DNA of 64,000 nt from Thauera linaloolentis 47Lol = DSM 12138 (lineage in GTDB: Bacteria; Pseudomonadota; Gammaproteobacteria; Burkholderiales; Rhodocyclaceae), in assembly GCF_000310205.1 (NCBI RefSeq), contig NZ_AMXE01000002.1:62001-126000 (forward strand). Reading direction: 5' to 3'. Numbering within the stretch: position 1 is the stretch's first letter; each line of letters begins with the position of its first letter. Positions 17,100 through 24,933 of the stretch are shown here, one piece after another. The notes under the pieces were generated by a model, which saw only the letters and a list, made by a program, of their open reading frames with translations, did not search any database and was not told the origin of the DNA. Position numbers and translations under genes: made by a program.

Positions 17100-17116
17100 A
17101 TGAGAACTGTTCTCAT
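17100..17116. promoter_or_regulatory. perfect Fur-box-like palindrome between sigma 3 and the broken receptor
   Basis: ATGAGAAC-T-GTTCTCAT is a perfect 8-1-8 palindrome; the core TGAGAAC-N-GTTCTCA matches 10 of 14 positions of the 7-1-7 Fur consensus. It sits in the divergent region and can serve both directions. Confidence 0.7.
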
Positions 17117-17157
17117 GGTATAGGATGGGCGCCATAAGGCGAAACAGCGCAGCGCGG

Positions 17158-17189
17158 GAAAAAACCGCCGGGCATTGTCCTTTTTCGAG
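17158..17189 (+). promoter_or_regulatory. putative FecI-type promoter of the broken receptor
   Basis: GAAAAA (17158-17163), 18 bases, TTTTCGAG (17182-17189), ending 53 bases before the ATG at 17243. The promoter is intact although the gene is not. Confidence 0.5.
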
Positions 17190-17242
17190 TCTCGTTCGAC
17201 CCCCAAGGGAAAACCTGCCCATCGAACGAAAAGGAAAAGCCC

Positions 17243-18056
17243 ATGCAGCACTCGAACCGCCCTCCTCGCCATCACGGCCAGGCCCTCACCCCGCTCCTTG
17301 CCGCCTTGCGCCGGACCTGCGTCGGCCTCGCCCTGGCCATGCCTGCTGCACTGCCCGTCCCCGGCCATGCCCAGACGCCGCCGCAGGCCACCAAACGGGC
17401 ATACGACATCCCCGCCGGCCCGCTCGGCACGGTGTTGAGCCGCTTCGCCGGCGCCGCCGGTGTCGTCCTGTCCTTCGACGCCGGCTTGACGGCAGGCCGC
17501 TTGACGGCAGGCCAGGAGAGCCGCGGGCTGCAAGGCAGCTATGGCGTAGCCGAGGGTTTTGCGCGGCTGCTGGGCGGCAGCCGCCTGGAAGGGGTTCGAT
17601 GTCGAAGTTTCCGGCGAGGTGCTGCCCGACGTGCAACTGACGGCGGGCTACACTTTCAACAGCAACCGGAACGACGTCACCAGCGTGCGCTACCATTCGG
17701 TCACGCCCAAGCACCTGTTCAAGCTATGGGGCAACTGGAAGCCGCTGGCCGGCCCCTGGAGCGTGGGCGGCGGGGTGACGGCGCAAAGCAGGCACTACGT
17801 CAGCGGCACCGTCAATGCCCTCGACACGGCAACGGGCGAATTCGACGGGCCGAGCCAGGCATTTGCGTTCACGCAAAGCGGATACGCCATATGGAGCGTG
17901 CGCATCGGGTATCAGCTCCACCAGAACGCCAGCCTCGCGGTCAACATCAACAACGTATTCGACAAGACATACTACAAGCACGTCGGCAACACGATCGGCG
18001 GGAACTGGTATGGCGAGCCGCGCAACGCCATCGTGTCGCTGAGGCTCAAGTACTGA
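17243..18056 (+). pseudogene. TonB-dependent siderophore receptor with internal deletion and frameshift
   Basis: The first 115 codons are a normal receptor start: signal peptide ending GHAQT, then the signalling domain (YDIPAGPLGTVLSRFAGAAG...GLQGSYGVAEGFARLLGG). At about 17590 the sequence jumps straight into the C-terminal barrel (FDVEVSGEVLPDVQLTAGYT...NINNVFDKTYYKHVGNTIGG...SLRLKY), now one frame over (+1). Compared with intact receptors about 1.6-1.7 kb is missing: TonB box, plug and most of the barrel. A 15-base tandem duplication at 17486-17513 (two copies of TTGACGGCAGGCC) inserts five residues (RLTAG). The remaining barrel part resembles the partial receptor at the left edge. No functional product is expected, although a truncated signalling domain could still be made. 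Confidence 0.9.
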
Positions 18057-18074
18057 GCCGTCCACAGCGCGACG

Positions 18075-18096
18075 GGCCTGGCGGAAAAGCCAGGCC
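18075..18096. terminator. hairpin between convergent broken receptor and bfr
   Basis: GGCCTGGC (18075-18082) pairs with GCCAGGCC (18089-18096) over a GGAAAA loop, 18 bases after one stop and 8 bases before the other. No T run on either side, but placed as a shared 3'-end structure. Confidence 0.5.
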
Positions 18097-18104
18097 ACAC
18101 CGGA

Positions 18105-18590
18105 TCAGCCTGCCGTTCCCGGCTTCATCTGGCTCTGCAGGTAGTTTTGCAGGCCGACCATGCCGATCAGCCGCAGTTGCTGTTCGAGCCAATGGATGTG
18201 GTCCTGCTCGGTGTCGAGCAGCAAGGGCATGAGCCTGTCGCGCGTGACGAAATCCTGCTCCTGCTCGCACAGCACGACGATCTCGCGCAACTGCCGGATC
18301 ACCGCCATCTCCGTGTCCAGGTCGTGCTGCAGCATCTGGGGAACGTCGCGGCTGGTGTTAGCCGGCAGGCGCTGGCCGAGGTCGGGCGTTCCTTCCAGGA
18401 ACAGAATCCGCTCGATCAACACCTTGGCATGGGTGAGCTCTTCCTGGTGCTCGTGATAGATGCGGTCATAGAGATACAGCAAGCCCATGTCCTGATAGAC
18501 GTGGGCATGCACGAAATACTGGTCGGATGCCGTCATCTCGTAAGCCAGCATCGTGTTGAGCGCATCGATGATCTTGGTATTGCCTTTCAT
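18105..18590 (-). CDS. bfr: bacterioferritin, haem-ligand-less subunit type
   Basis: A 161-residue iron-storage protein of the 24-mer bacterioferritin family. The ATG at 18590 has GGAGAG upstream. Di-iron ferroxidase ligands are present: Glu18, Glu51, His54, Glu94, Glu128 and His131, plus Tyr25. The position that in E. coli Bfr is Met52, the axial ligand of the inter-subunit haem, is Leu52 here (EELTHA instead of the E/D-E-M-K-H-A pattern). Subunits like this occur in species with two Bfr types that co-assemble, so a haem-binding partner may be encoded elsewhere. It lies next to the iron-uptake island, convergent with the broken receptor. A hairpin (18627-18646) lies in its upstream region; no clear Fur site is seen there. 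Confidence 0.93.
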   Translation of the reverse strand: MKGNTKIIDALNTMLAYEMTASDQYFVHAHVYQDMGLLYLYDRIYHEHQEELTHAKVLIERILFLEGTPDLGQRLPANTSRDVPQMLQHDLDTEMAVIRQLREIVVLCEQEQDFVTRDRLMPLLLDTEQDHIHWLEQQLRLIGMVGLQNYLQSQMKPGTAG

Positions 18591-19027
18591 GGACTCTCCG
18601 CCTTGCGTTGTGGCCGGACGCATCGCCCGCACCTTTCCGGGTGCGGAGTTTGAAGCAGAGCAATGCCGTGATCAAGGCAAATTTTCCTTATCCAGCAATG
18701 CCTTATGGCGATTTATCGAGATTGCCTCTCATTCCTCGGTCGCGCCTTGGGGAACGCTTATCATTGCCCTCGCCTTCAGCCACCGGTCCTTGCCCTCATC
18801 GGGGTGCCAGCCCGCCTGCCTCATGATTGGGCAACACCGTCGAATCCTTTGCCATCATGGGCAGCAGCCACTTATCCACAGTCCCGCTCACAAGTCTGTC
18901 CCCATCGGCTGGGGAAAACCCGCACTTCCACCCTGAAGCCGCACGGCATCCGTGCCTGACCGCTTCATTCCCTCCGCTGGCCAAAAAGCGCCATCTCAGG
19001 CGATAAAAAAATTTGCTCATGGAATTG

Positions 19028-19056
19028 TTGCGTTGCACAACAAAGATCGCTATTAT
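19028..19056 (+). promoter_or_regulatory. promoter of the candidate small RNA
   Basis: TTGCGT (19028-19033), 17 bases, TATTAT (19051-19056; 5 of 6 matches to the -10 consensus). Start expected near 19063. Confidence 0.4.
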
Positions 19057-19062
19057 TCGAAC

Positions 19063-19134
19063 CGTCTCCTCCACCCTCCTCCTTTGGTGTGGATTTAGGC
19101 CCGGACCCTCACGGCGTCCGGGCTTTTTTCTTTT
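19063..19134 (+). ncRNA. candidate small RNA with anti-Shine-Dalgarno motifs
   Basis: A plus-strand transcript of about 70 nt is implied by the promoter upstream and a strong intrinsic terminator at its end. No open reading frame fits between them. It contains CTCCTCC (19066-19072) and CCTCCTCC (19075-19082), both complementary to Shine-Dalgarno sequences. The second is displayed in the loop of a small stem CACC/GGTG (19072-19075/19086-19089). The single-stranded C-rich 5' end, C-rich loop and U-rich terminator together resemble anti-SD regulatory RNAs. No known family was recognised; existence and extent are inference. Confidence 0.4.
19099..19134 (+). terminator. intrinsic terminator on the plus strand
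   Basis: GCCCGGAC (19099-19106) pairs with GTCCGGGC (19116-19123), followed by TTTTTTCTTTT. Read on the minus strand there is no T run, so it does not serve yejK; it must end a plus-strand transcript. Confidence 0.85.
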
Positions 19135-19158
19135 GCGCGTCGCAGCATCCGCTGCATC

Positions 19159-20166
19159 TCACTCTTCCAGCAGCATCTGCTTCAGATAATCCGGCAGGCC
19201 GGACAGCACGAGGGAATCGGTCTCGCGGTCATAATGCACCGCCCCCGAATGCAGCCCGCTGCGATCGAACTCCACCTTCCACTGCTCGCCGCTCGCGCTG
19301 AAACGGACCAGCGGGCGAATGGCACGCCTGTTGGGCACAAAGCCGCTCGACAGCCTGGTTTCCGCCGCGTTCAGTACGGCATCCAGGCGCTCGGGCCGCT
19401 CGGGGAAGACCTCCTGCGCGAGTTCGCCGAACACCACCGGCTCACCGTTCTCGCCCAACGCGTCGAGATGGGCGTGGGCGCGTTCGAGCAAGGCATCGCG
19501 CCGCGCCGGTTCGAGTTCCTGGCGGTCGGCGAACTGGCTCAGCGCCAGTACCAGCTTCTTCGTTTCCTGAACCGCCACCACGACGTCGCTGCAGCCCAGG
19601 AAGCGCTTGAAATAGCTGCCGGCCTTGCCCCGCCCGCGCAGGAAGCTCAGGTAGCGCCCATCGCCGCGCTGCCAGGCGCTCAGGTCGATGCGCCCTGCCG
19701 CCTGCAGGGACGACAGGTCGAGATGGAGGCTGTCGACGACATCGAGCGATCCCGACACCATACTGCCTTCGGCCTCGCCGATCAGCGCAACCCACAGGCA
19801 GTCGGCCTGCGGCTCCTGTACTTGGGCGACCACGATCACGCCGCTCTCTTCCGCCTCTTCCTCGTCGGCGACCGCCTGCAGCCGCTGCGCCAGTTGGTGC
19901 GACAAGGCAACGAAATCCGGGCTTTGCCCCAGCAGGTGTTCCCGCAGCCATCGCGGCAAGGGAAAGCGCTCCTCGTCTTCCTCGAAGCAGCCGAAGCCCT
20001 TGGCGGAACGGTTCGAGTACTGGCGGCTCAGGCTTTCGACCAGGCGCAGGCCCGCATCGTCGAGCGGGCACGCCACGGCGCGCAGGCCCAGCATGGCGGG
20101 GGCGCCCGACGCCTTGCGCAGACGATGGACGATGAGATGGCGAAGCGTGTGTTCGACGGAGGACAT
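19159..20166 (-). CDS. yejK: nucleoid-associated protein YejK/NdpA
   Basis: A 335-residue protein, the same length as E. coli YejK, of the 37-kDa nucleoid-associated family. The start at 20166 (MSSVEHTLRHLIVHRL) is chosen because the family begins this way and GGAGG precedes it; the frame is open to 20259 without support. Family features include GCSDVVVAVQETKKLV in the middle and a C terminus RPLVRFSASGEQWKVEFDRS. It binds DNA in the nucleoid; its exact role is not well defined even in E. coli. Single gene, divergent from dksA. Confidence 0.92.
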   Translation of the reverse strand: MSSVEHTLRHLIVHRLRKASGAPAMLGLRAVACPLDDAGLRLVESLSRQYSNRSAKGFGCFEEDEERFPLPRWLREHLLGQSPDFVALSHQLAQRLQAVADEEEAEESGVIVVAQVQEPQADCLWVALIGEAEGSMVSGSLDVVDSLHLDLSSLQAAGRIDLSAWQRGDGRYLSFLRGRGKAGSYFKRFLGCSDVVVAVQETKKLVLALSQFADRQELEPARRDALLERAHAHLDALGENGEPVVFGELAQEVFPERPERLDAVLNAAETRLSSGFVPNRRAIRPLVRFSASGEQWKVEFDRSGLHSGAVHYDRETDSLVLSGLPDYLKQMLLEE

Positions 20167-20370
20167 GGAGGTGGCTCGCTGCAATCGGGGGCCGCGATTC
20201 TCGCATGCCTGCGGCGCTTTCACCGCCCCGGCAGGCCACCTGCCCCGATGTGCCGACATCGCCGGGCATGTGCCGCGCGCACCGGCAGCGCAGGCCGCTC
20301 GGCTTGCTGCCTCCCCCCGATTCTGCTATTAAGACGCCTCCACTATTCACCAACCTACGGAAGTTGATTC

Positions 20371-20796
20371 ATGGCTGACGATACACTGCACAAACAATTC
20401 CCGCCCTACGTTCCCGCCGCTGGCGAGGAATACATGAGCGAGAAGCAGATCGCCCACTTCCGCGAGATCCTGGGCTCGCTGAAGGGTGAGCTGATGGAAG
20501 ACATCGAGCGCACCGTGCACACGATGCAGGACGAGGCCACCGTGTTCGCCGACCCCAACGACCGCGCCAGCCAGGAGTCCGACATCGCGCTCGAACTGCG
20601 CAACCGCGACCGCGAGCGCAAGCTCATCAAGAAGATCGACGAAGCGCTCGGTCGCCTCAATGGAGGCGAGTATGGCTACTGTGACAGCTGCGGCGTCGAG
20701 ATCGGCCTGAAGCGCCTGGAAGCCCGTCCGACGGCCACCATGTGCATCGATTGCAAAACGCTGGAAGAAATGCGCGAGCGCCAGGTCGCCAAGTAA
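20371..20796 (+). CDS. dksA: RNA polymerase-binding transcription factor DksA
   Basis: A 141-residue DksA. It binds the secondary channel of RNA polymerase and, with ppGpp, represses rRNA promoters and activates amino-acid promoters. The coiled-coil tip motif D-P-N-D-R-A-S carries the two critical Asp and the Ala. The zinc finger is complete: CDSC...CIDC (YGYCDSCGVEI...MCIDCKTLEE). Upstream CGGAAG suits the ATG at 20371. A monocistronic gene ending in a strong bidirectional terminator shared with pnp. Confidence 0.97.
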   Translation: MADDTLHKQFPPYVPAAGEEYMSEKQIAHFREILGSLKGELMEDIERTVHTMQDEATVFADPNDRASQESDIALELRNRDRERKLIKKIDEALGRLNGGEYGYCDSCGVEIGLKRLEARPTATMCIDCKTLEEMRERQVAK

Positions 20797-20814
20797 GGCC
20801 AGCGCCGCAGCACA

Positions 20815-20850
20815 CGACAAAAAAGGACGCCTGGGCGTCCTTTTTTGTCG
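20815..20850. terminator. bidirectional terminator between dksA and pnp
   Basis: A 16-bp perfect stem: CGACAAAAAAGGACGC (20815-20830) and GCGTCCTTTTTTGTCG (20835-20850) around a CTGG loop. A-rich and T-rich arms give a T run in both directions. Confidence 0.95.
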
Positions 20851-20887
20851 TTGCCGCTCAAGGCGGGCCGAAGCCCGCCACCAGGCA

Positions 20888-22987
20888 TCAGCCGGCGTTC
20901 TCGTTGAGCAGCGCCTTCATGCTCAGGCGGATCTTGCCGCGCTCGTCGGTCTCGAGCACCTTCACGCGCACGACCTGGCCTTCCTTCACATAGTCGGCCA
21001 CGTTGTTGACGCGCTCGTTGGCGATCTGCGACACGTGCAGCAGCCCGTCACGGCCCGGCATGATGTTCACGATGGCGCCGAAGTCGAGCAGGCGCACGAC
21101 CGGCCCTTCGTAGACCTTGCCGACTTCGACTTCGGCGGTGATCGCCTCGATCTTCGCCTTCGCGGCCTGGGCGCCCTCGGAGCTGACCGAGGAAATCGTG
21201 ATCTGGCCGTCGTCCTCGATCTCGATCACGGTACCGGTCTCTTCCTGCAGGCCACGGATCACCGCACCGCCCTTGCCGATCACATCGCGGATCTTCTCGG
21301 GGTTGATCTTCATGTTGATCATGCGCGGCGCATACTCGGACACTTCGCCGCGCGAGGTCCCCAGCGATTCCTTCATGATGCTGAGGATGTGCAGCCGGCC
21401 GGTCTTGGCCTGCTCCAGCGCAGCCTGCATGATGTCCTTGGTGATGCCCTGGATCTTGATGTCCATCTGCAGGCCGGTGACGCCGTTCTCGGTACCCGCG
21501 ACCTTGAAGTCCATGTCGCCGAGGTGGTCCTCGTCACCGAGGATGTCGGTCAGCACGGCGAAGCGGTTGCCGTCCTTGATCAGACCCATCGCGATGCCCG
21601 CGACGTGGTCCTTCAGCGGAACGCCGGCATCCATCATCGCCAGCGAACCGCCGCAGACGGAAGCCATCGACGACGAACCGTTGGACTCGGTGATCTCGGA
21701 CACGACACGCACGGTGTACGAAAACTCCTCGGCCTTGGGCAGCATCGCCACCAGCGAGCGCTTGGCCAGGCGGCCATGGCCCACTTCGCGGCGCTTGGTA
21801 ACGCCGAAGCGACCGGTTTCGCCGGTGCAGAAGGGCGGGAAGTTGTAGTGGAGCAGGAAGCGCTCCTTGTACTCGCCGGCGATGGCGTCGATGATCTGCT
21901 CGTCACGGCCGGTGCCCAGCGTGGCGACGACCAGCGCCTGGGTTTCGCCACGCGTGAACAGTGCCGAGCCGTGGGTGCGCGGCAGCACGCCGGTGCGGAT
22001 CGTGATGGGGCGCACGGTCCGGGTGTCGCGGCCGTCGATGCGCGGCTCGCCGTTCAGGATGCGGCTGCGGACAATGCCCGACTCGATGTTGAAGAAGATA
22101 TCCTTCACTTCGGTGGACGACAGCGGGGTTTCGCTCTCCTCGGCCAGCGTGGCCGCCACGCGCCTGCGGATCTCGGCCAGGCGGGTCGAGCGCTCCTGCT
22201 TGCTGGTGATGCGGAAGGCTTCTTCCATGTCGGCCTTGGCCAGTTCGGTGACGCGGGCGATCAGCGTCTCGTTGGCCGGCGGCGCCTGCCAGTCCCACTC
22301 GGGCTTGCCGGCGACTTCGACCAGCTCATTGATGGCCTTGATCGCGACCTGCATCTGCTCGTGGCCGAACACGACCGCGCCCAGCATGACCTGCTCGGGC
22401 AGTTCCTGCGCTTCGGATTCGACCATCAGCACCGCGGCCTGCGTGCCGGCGACCACCAGGTTCATCTGGCTGGCCTGCAGTTCGGTCACGGTCGGGTTGA
22501 GGATGTACTGGCCGTCGGCATAGCCGACGCGGGCGGCACCGATCGGGCCGTCGAACGGAATGCCGGAGATCGCCAGGGCGGCGGAAGCGCCGATCATCGC
22601 CGGGATGTCGGCATCGACTTCCGGATTCAGCGACAGCACGGTCACGATCACCTGGACTTCGTTCATGAAGCCTTCGGGGAAGAGCGGGCGGATCGGACGG
22701 TCGATCAGACGCGAAGTCAGGATTTCCTTCTCGGTCGGACGGCCCTCACGCTTGAAGAAGCCCCCGGGGATGCGGCCCGCGGCATAGAACTTCTCGACGT
22801 AATCGACGGTGAGCGGGAAGAAATCCTGGCCCGGACGCGCCTCCTTGGCGCCAACCACCGTGGCCAGCACCACGGTCTCGTCCATGTTCACGATGACGGC
22901 ACCGCCGGCCTGGCGGGCGACTTCCCCGGTTTCGAGGGTGACGGTATGCGCGCCGTAGGCGAAAGTTTTCTTGATAGCGTTCAGCAA
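20888..22987 (-). CDS. pnp: polyribonucleotide nucleotidyltransferase (PNPase)
   Basis: A 699-residue phosphorolytic 3'-5' exoribonuclease, RNA-degradosome component. Domains in order: RNase PH-like 1, helical linker, RNase PH-like 2 with the phosphate-site region ([20 protein letters not shown]), KH ([10 protein letters not shown], about residues 550-600) and S1 ([20 protein letters not shown], about 610-680). The start is the TTG at 22987 (then [11 protein letters not shown]): AAAGGAA lies 5 bases before it and homologues begin at this point, while the ATG at 23023 adds an unrelated leader. The last gene of the rimP-to-pnp unit. A large stem-loop in the rpsO-pnp gap is a likely processing or autoregulation site. 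Confidence 0.97.
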   Translation of the reverse strand: MLNAIKKTFAYGAHTVTLETGEVARQAGGAVIVNMDETVVLATVVGAKEARPGQDFFPLTVDYVEKFYAAGRIPGGFFKREGRPTEKEILTSRLIDRPIRPLFPEGFMNEVQVIVTVLSLNPEVDADIPAMIGASAALAISGIPFDGPIGAARVGYADGQYILNPTVTELQASQMNLVVAGTQAAVLMVESEAQELPEQVMLGAVVFGHEQMQVAIKAINELVEVAGKPEWDWQAPPANETLIARVTELAKADMEEAFRITSKQERSTRLAEIRRRVAATLAEESETPLSSTEVKDIFFNIESGIVRSRILNGEPRIDGRDTRTVRPITIRTGVLPRTHGSALFTRGETQALVVATLGTGRDEQIIDAIAGEYKERFLLHYNFPPFCTGETGRFGVTKRREVGHGRLAKRSLVAMLPKAEEFSYTVRVVSEITESNGSSSMASVCGGSLAMMDAGVPLKDHVAGIAMGLIKDGNRFAVLTDILGDEDHLGDMDFKVAGTENGVTGLQMDIKIQGITKDIMQAALEQAKTGRLHILSIMKESLGTSRGEVSEYAPRMINMKINPEKIRDVIGKGGAVIRGLQEETGTVIEIEDDGQITISSVSSEGAQAAKAKIEAITAEVEVGKVYEGPVVRLLDFGAIVNIMPGRDGLLHVSQIANERVNNVADYVKEGQVVRVKVLETDERGKIRLSMKALLNENAG

Positions 22988-23094
22988 GGGAATTCCTTTA
23001 ACGATGAATGCAGCGAACGACAACTGCGGGCGGCTGCGGATCGAATCATCCCGCCGCAGAACGACCAGCCAGCCCTGGAGGCTTCAAACGACAC

Positions 23095-23130
23095 GAAGCC
23101 GGCCGTGCCGCAGGGGCACGCACCGGCTTC
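23095..23130 (-). promoter_or_regulatory. large stem-loop in the rpsO-pnp intergenic region
   Basis: Outer stem GAAGCCGG/CCGGCTTC (23095-23102/23123-23130) and inner stem CGTGCC/GGCACG (23104-23109/23115-23120). No T tract. In E. coli the pnp leader holds an RNase III-cut stem used for autoregulation; this is the matching position. Confidence 0.6.
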
Positions 23131-23180
23131 GATCGATTACTTCGCCCTGATCGGCGCTGTCGGGCTGGTCATGGACGCAA

Positions 23181-23450
23181 TTACTTGCGCAGGCCCAGAC
23201 GCTCGATCAGATTGCGATAGCTTTCGGCGTTGCGGCCCTTCAGGTAGTCCAGCAGCTTGCGGCGCTGGCTGACCATCTTCAGCAGGCCGCGGCGGGAGTG
23301 GTGATCCTTGCCGTGGGCCTTGAAGTGCGGAGCGAGCCCGTTGATGCGGGCGGTCAGGAGCGCAACCTGGACTTCCGGCGAACCGGTGTCGCCTTGGGCG
23401 CGCTGGAAGTCGGAGACGATCTGCGACTTGGATGCGGTGTCAAGAGCCAT
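23181..23450 (-). CDS. rpsO: 30S ribosomal protein S15
   Basis: An 89-residue S15, the usual length. It binds the central domain of 16S rRNA and starts platform assembly. Typical sequence: ...[19 protein letters not shown]...[20 protein letters not shown]...RLGLRK. The ATG at 23450 is the family start; the frame upstream to 23522 is not part of it. It lies between truB and pnp, as in most proteobacteria. Confidence 0.98.
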   Translation of the reverse strand: MALDTASKSQIVSDFQRAQGDTGSPEVQVALLTARINGLAPHFKAHGKDHHSRRGLLKMVSQRRKLLDYLKGRNAESYRNLIERLGLRK

Positions 23451-23528
23451 GTGTGTCTTTACTCGTGTTTTTCTGCCAATCAGAAGCGGCGGATTATACC
23501 CAAAGCCGCACCAAAAACTCAATCGATA

Positions 23529-24521
23529 TCATGCGGATGCGCCAAACGCACCCCCGTCGGTGGCAATCAGCCGGCGCGCGGCAAGTCTGCCGCCCTCCTG
23601 CCACTGCCCCAGGCCGAGGAAGCCCCGCGGCCCATAGACGCGCACCAGCCCTTCGACGCCCGTCCGGTCCAGCGTCAGGACCCTGCCCTGCAACAGCCCC
23701 CGCGCCTGCTCGGCATCGAGACGACACTCGGGGTAGACCGCCACCAGCGCATCGGCCGGCGCCAGCATGCCGTCACGGGCCTCGGGCGCACAGCCTTCCA
23801 GTGCATCGAGCGTGACGGCGCCGTCGAGGCCGAACGGCCCGATGCGCGTACGGCGCAAGGCGCACAGATGCGCGCCACAGCCCAGCGCCGAACCGATGTC
23901 CATCGCCAGGCTGCGGATGTAGGTGCCCTTGCTGCAGGCCACCCGGATGGTGAAGCGCGTGTCGGCGAAAGCGAGCAGGTCCAGCGCATGGATGCTCACC
24001 CTGCGCGCCTCGCGCTCGATCTCGACGCCCGCACGCGCGTATTCGTACAAAGCCTTGCCGTCGCGTTTCAGCGCCGAATACATCGGCGGCACCTGTTCGA
24101 TGTCGCCGCGAAACCGTCCGAGCACGGCGTCGAGCCGGGCGCGGTCGACGTCGACCGGATGCGTGGCCAGCACCGTGCCGTCCGCATCGCCGCTATCGGT
24201 TTCGATACCCAGTTGCACGACCGCCTCGTAGGTCTTGTCGGCATCGAGCAGCATCTGCGAAAACTTGGTCGCCTCGCCGAAGGTCAGCGGCAGCAGCCCG
24301 CTGGCCATCGGATCGAGCGTGCCGGTATGCCCCGCCTTGGCGGCATTGAACAGGCGGCGCGCCGCCTGCAGCGCACCGTTCGAACTCATGCCCTGCGGCT
24401 TGTCGAGCAGCAGCACACCATCCACGGCACGCCGGACGATCTTGCGCTGCACCTGCTTCGGCCGGCGCGGACGCGCACCGGGCGCGGCGCCCTGTGCCTC
24501 AGCGCCTTGCGTTGCCGTCAT
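23529..24521 (-). CDS. truB: tRNA pseudouridine(55) synthase TruB
   Basis: A 330-residue pseudouridine synthase making psi55 in the T loop of tRNAs. The catalytic Asp is Asp70 in GHTGTLDPMASG; the KTY motif (DADKTYEAVVQLG) and the RIG motif (RRTRIGPFG) are present. An N-terminal extension of about 30 basic residues (GARPRRPKQVQRKIVRR) precedes the usual start of the fold. A C-terminal PUA-like region follows. It overlaps the end of rbfA by 23 bases, so the start may be slightly downstream in reality, but translation is clearly coupled. Confidence 0.96.
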   Translation of the reverse strand: MTATQGAEAQGAAPGARPRRPKQVQRKIVRRAVDGVLLLDKPQGMSSNGALQAARRLFNAAKAGHTGTLDPMASGLLPLTFGEATKFSQMLLDADKTYEAVVQLGIETDSGDADGTVLATHPVDVDRARLDAVLGRFRGDIEQVPPMYSALKRDGKALYEYARAGVEIEREARRVSIHALDLLAFADTRFTIRVACSKGTYIRSLAMDIGSALGCGAHLCALRRTRIGPFGLDGAVTLDALEGCAPEARDGMLAPADALVAVYPECRLDAEQARGLLQGRVLTLDRTGVEGLVRVYGPRGFLGLGQWQEGGRLAARRLIATDGGAFGASA

Positions 24522-24930
24522 CGTCCGCCGACCCGGCGGTGTCCTGCCCGGGCTCGTCCCCGTCCTGATGGCGCGCTTCGTCCTCCCGCACCACTTCGTC
24601 GATCAGGCGGGACAGGCGCGACCCCTCTTCCACCGAGCGGTCGTAATTGAAATGCAGTTCGGGAATCGTATGGATGCGGATGCGGCGGCCGAGCTCGCGG
24701 CGCAAGAAGCCGCTGGCCCGGCGCAAGCCCTTCAGTATCTCGGGCACGTCGCCTTCGCCCGTCATCGAGGTGAAGAACACCTTCGCATGGGCATAGTCGG
24801 GGGTGATCTCGACGTCGGTGAGCGTGATGAAGCCGACCCGAGGGTCCTTGACCTCGAGCCGGATCAGCTCGGCCAGCTCGCGGCGGATCTGCTCCACCAC
24901 GCGCTGGCTGCGGGAGTACTCCTTTGGCAT
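24499..24930 (-). CDS. rbfA: 30S ribosome-binding factor RbfA
   Basis: A 143-residue KH-fold ribosome maturation factor needed for 16S 5'-end processing and cold growth. Typical segments: RVVEQIRRELAELIRLEVKD near the N terminus, VGFITLTDVEITPDYAHAKV and RRIRIHTIPELHFNYDRSVE. The C-terminal tail of about 25 residues is acidic and poorly conserved. It starts 3 bases after the infB stop and overlaps truB by 23 bases. Confidence 0.96.
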   Translation of the reverse strand: MPKEYSRSQRVVEQIRRELAELIRLEVKDPRVGFITLTDVEITPDYAHAKVFFTSMTGEGDVPEILKGLRRASGFLRRELGRRIRIHTIPELHFNYDRSVEEGSRLSRLIDEVVREDEARHQDGDEPGQDTAGSADDDGNARR

Positions 24931-24933
24931 CGC

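Larger units (their letters stand above)
18591..19158. other. intergenic region between bfr and yejK
   Basis: No protein gene is supported here; the open frames have atypical composition. Seen in it: a hairpin CCGCACC/GGTGCGG (18627-18633/18640-18646) in the bfr upstream region, one perfect DnaA box TTATCCACA at 18872-18880, and a plus-strand promoter and terminator that bracket a candidate small RNA at 19063-19134. Confidence 0.6.

Noticed and set aside
15552-17222. A single 556-residue minus-strand protein joining sigma and FecR regions
   Set aside because: The N-terminal 215 residues are an out-of-frame reading of the sigma gene; FecR begins at 16577.
18872-18880. Replication origin at the DnaA box
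   Set aside because: Only one perfect box, no AT-rich unwinding region, no dnaA or dnaN nearby.
18796-19074. 92-codon minus-strand frame between bfr and yejK
   Set aside because: No ribosome binding site, atypical composition, and it overlaps the DnaA box and the small-RNA promoter.
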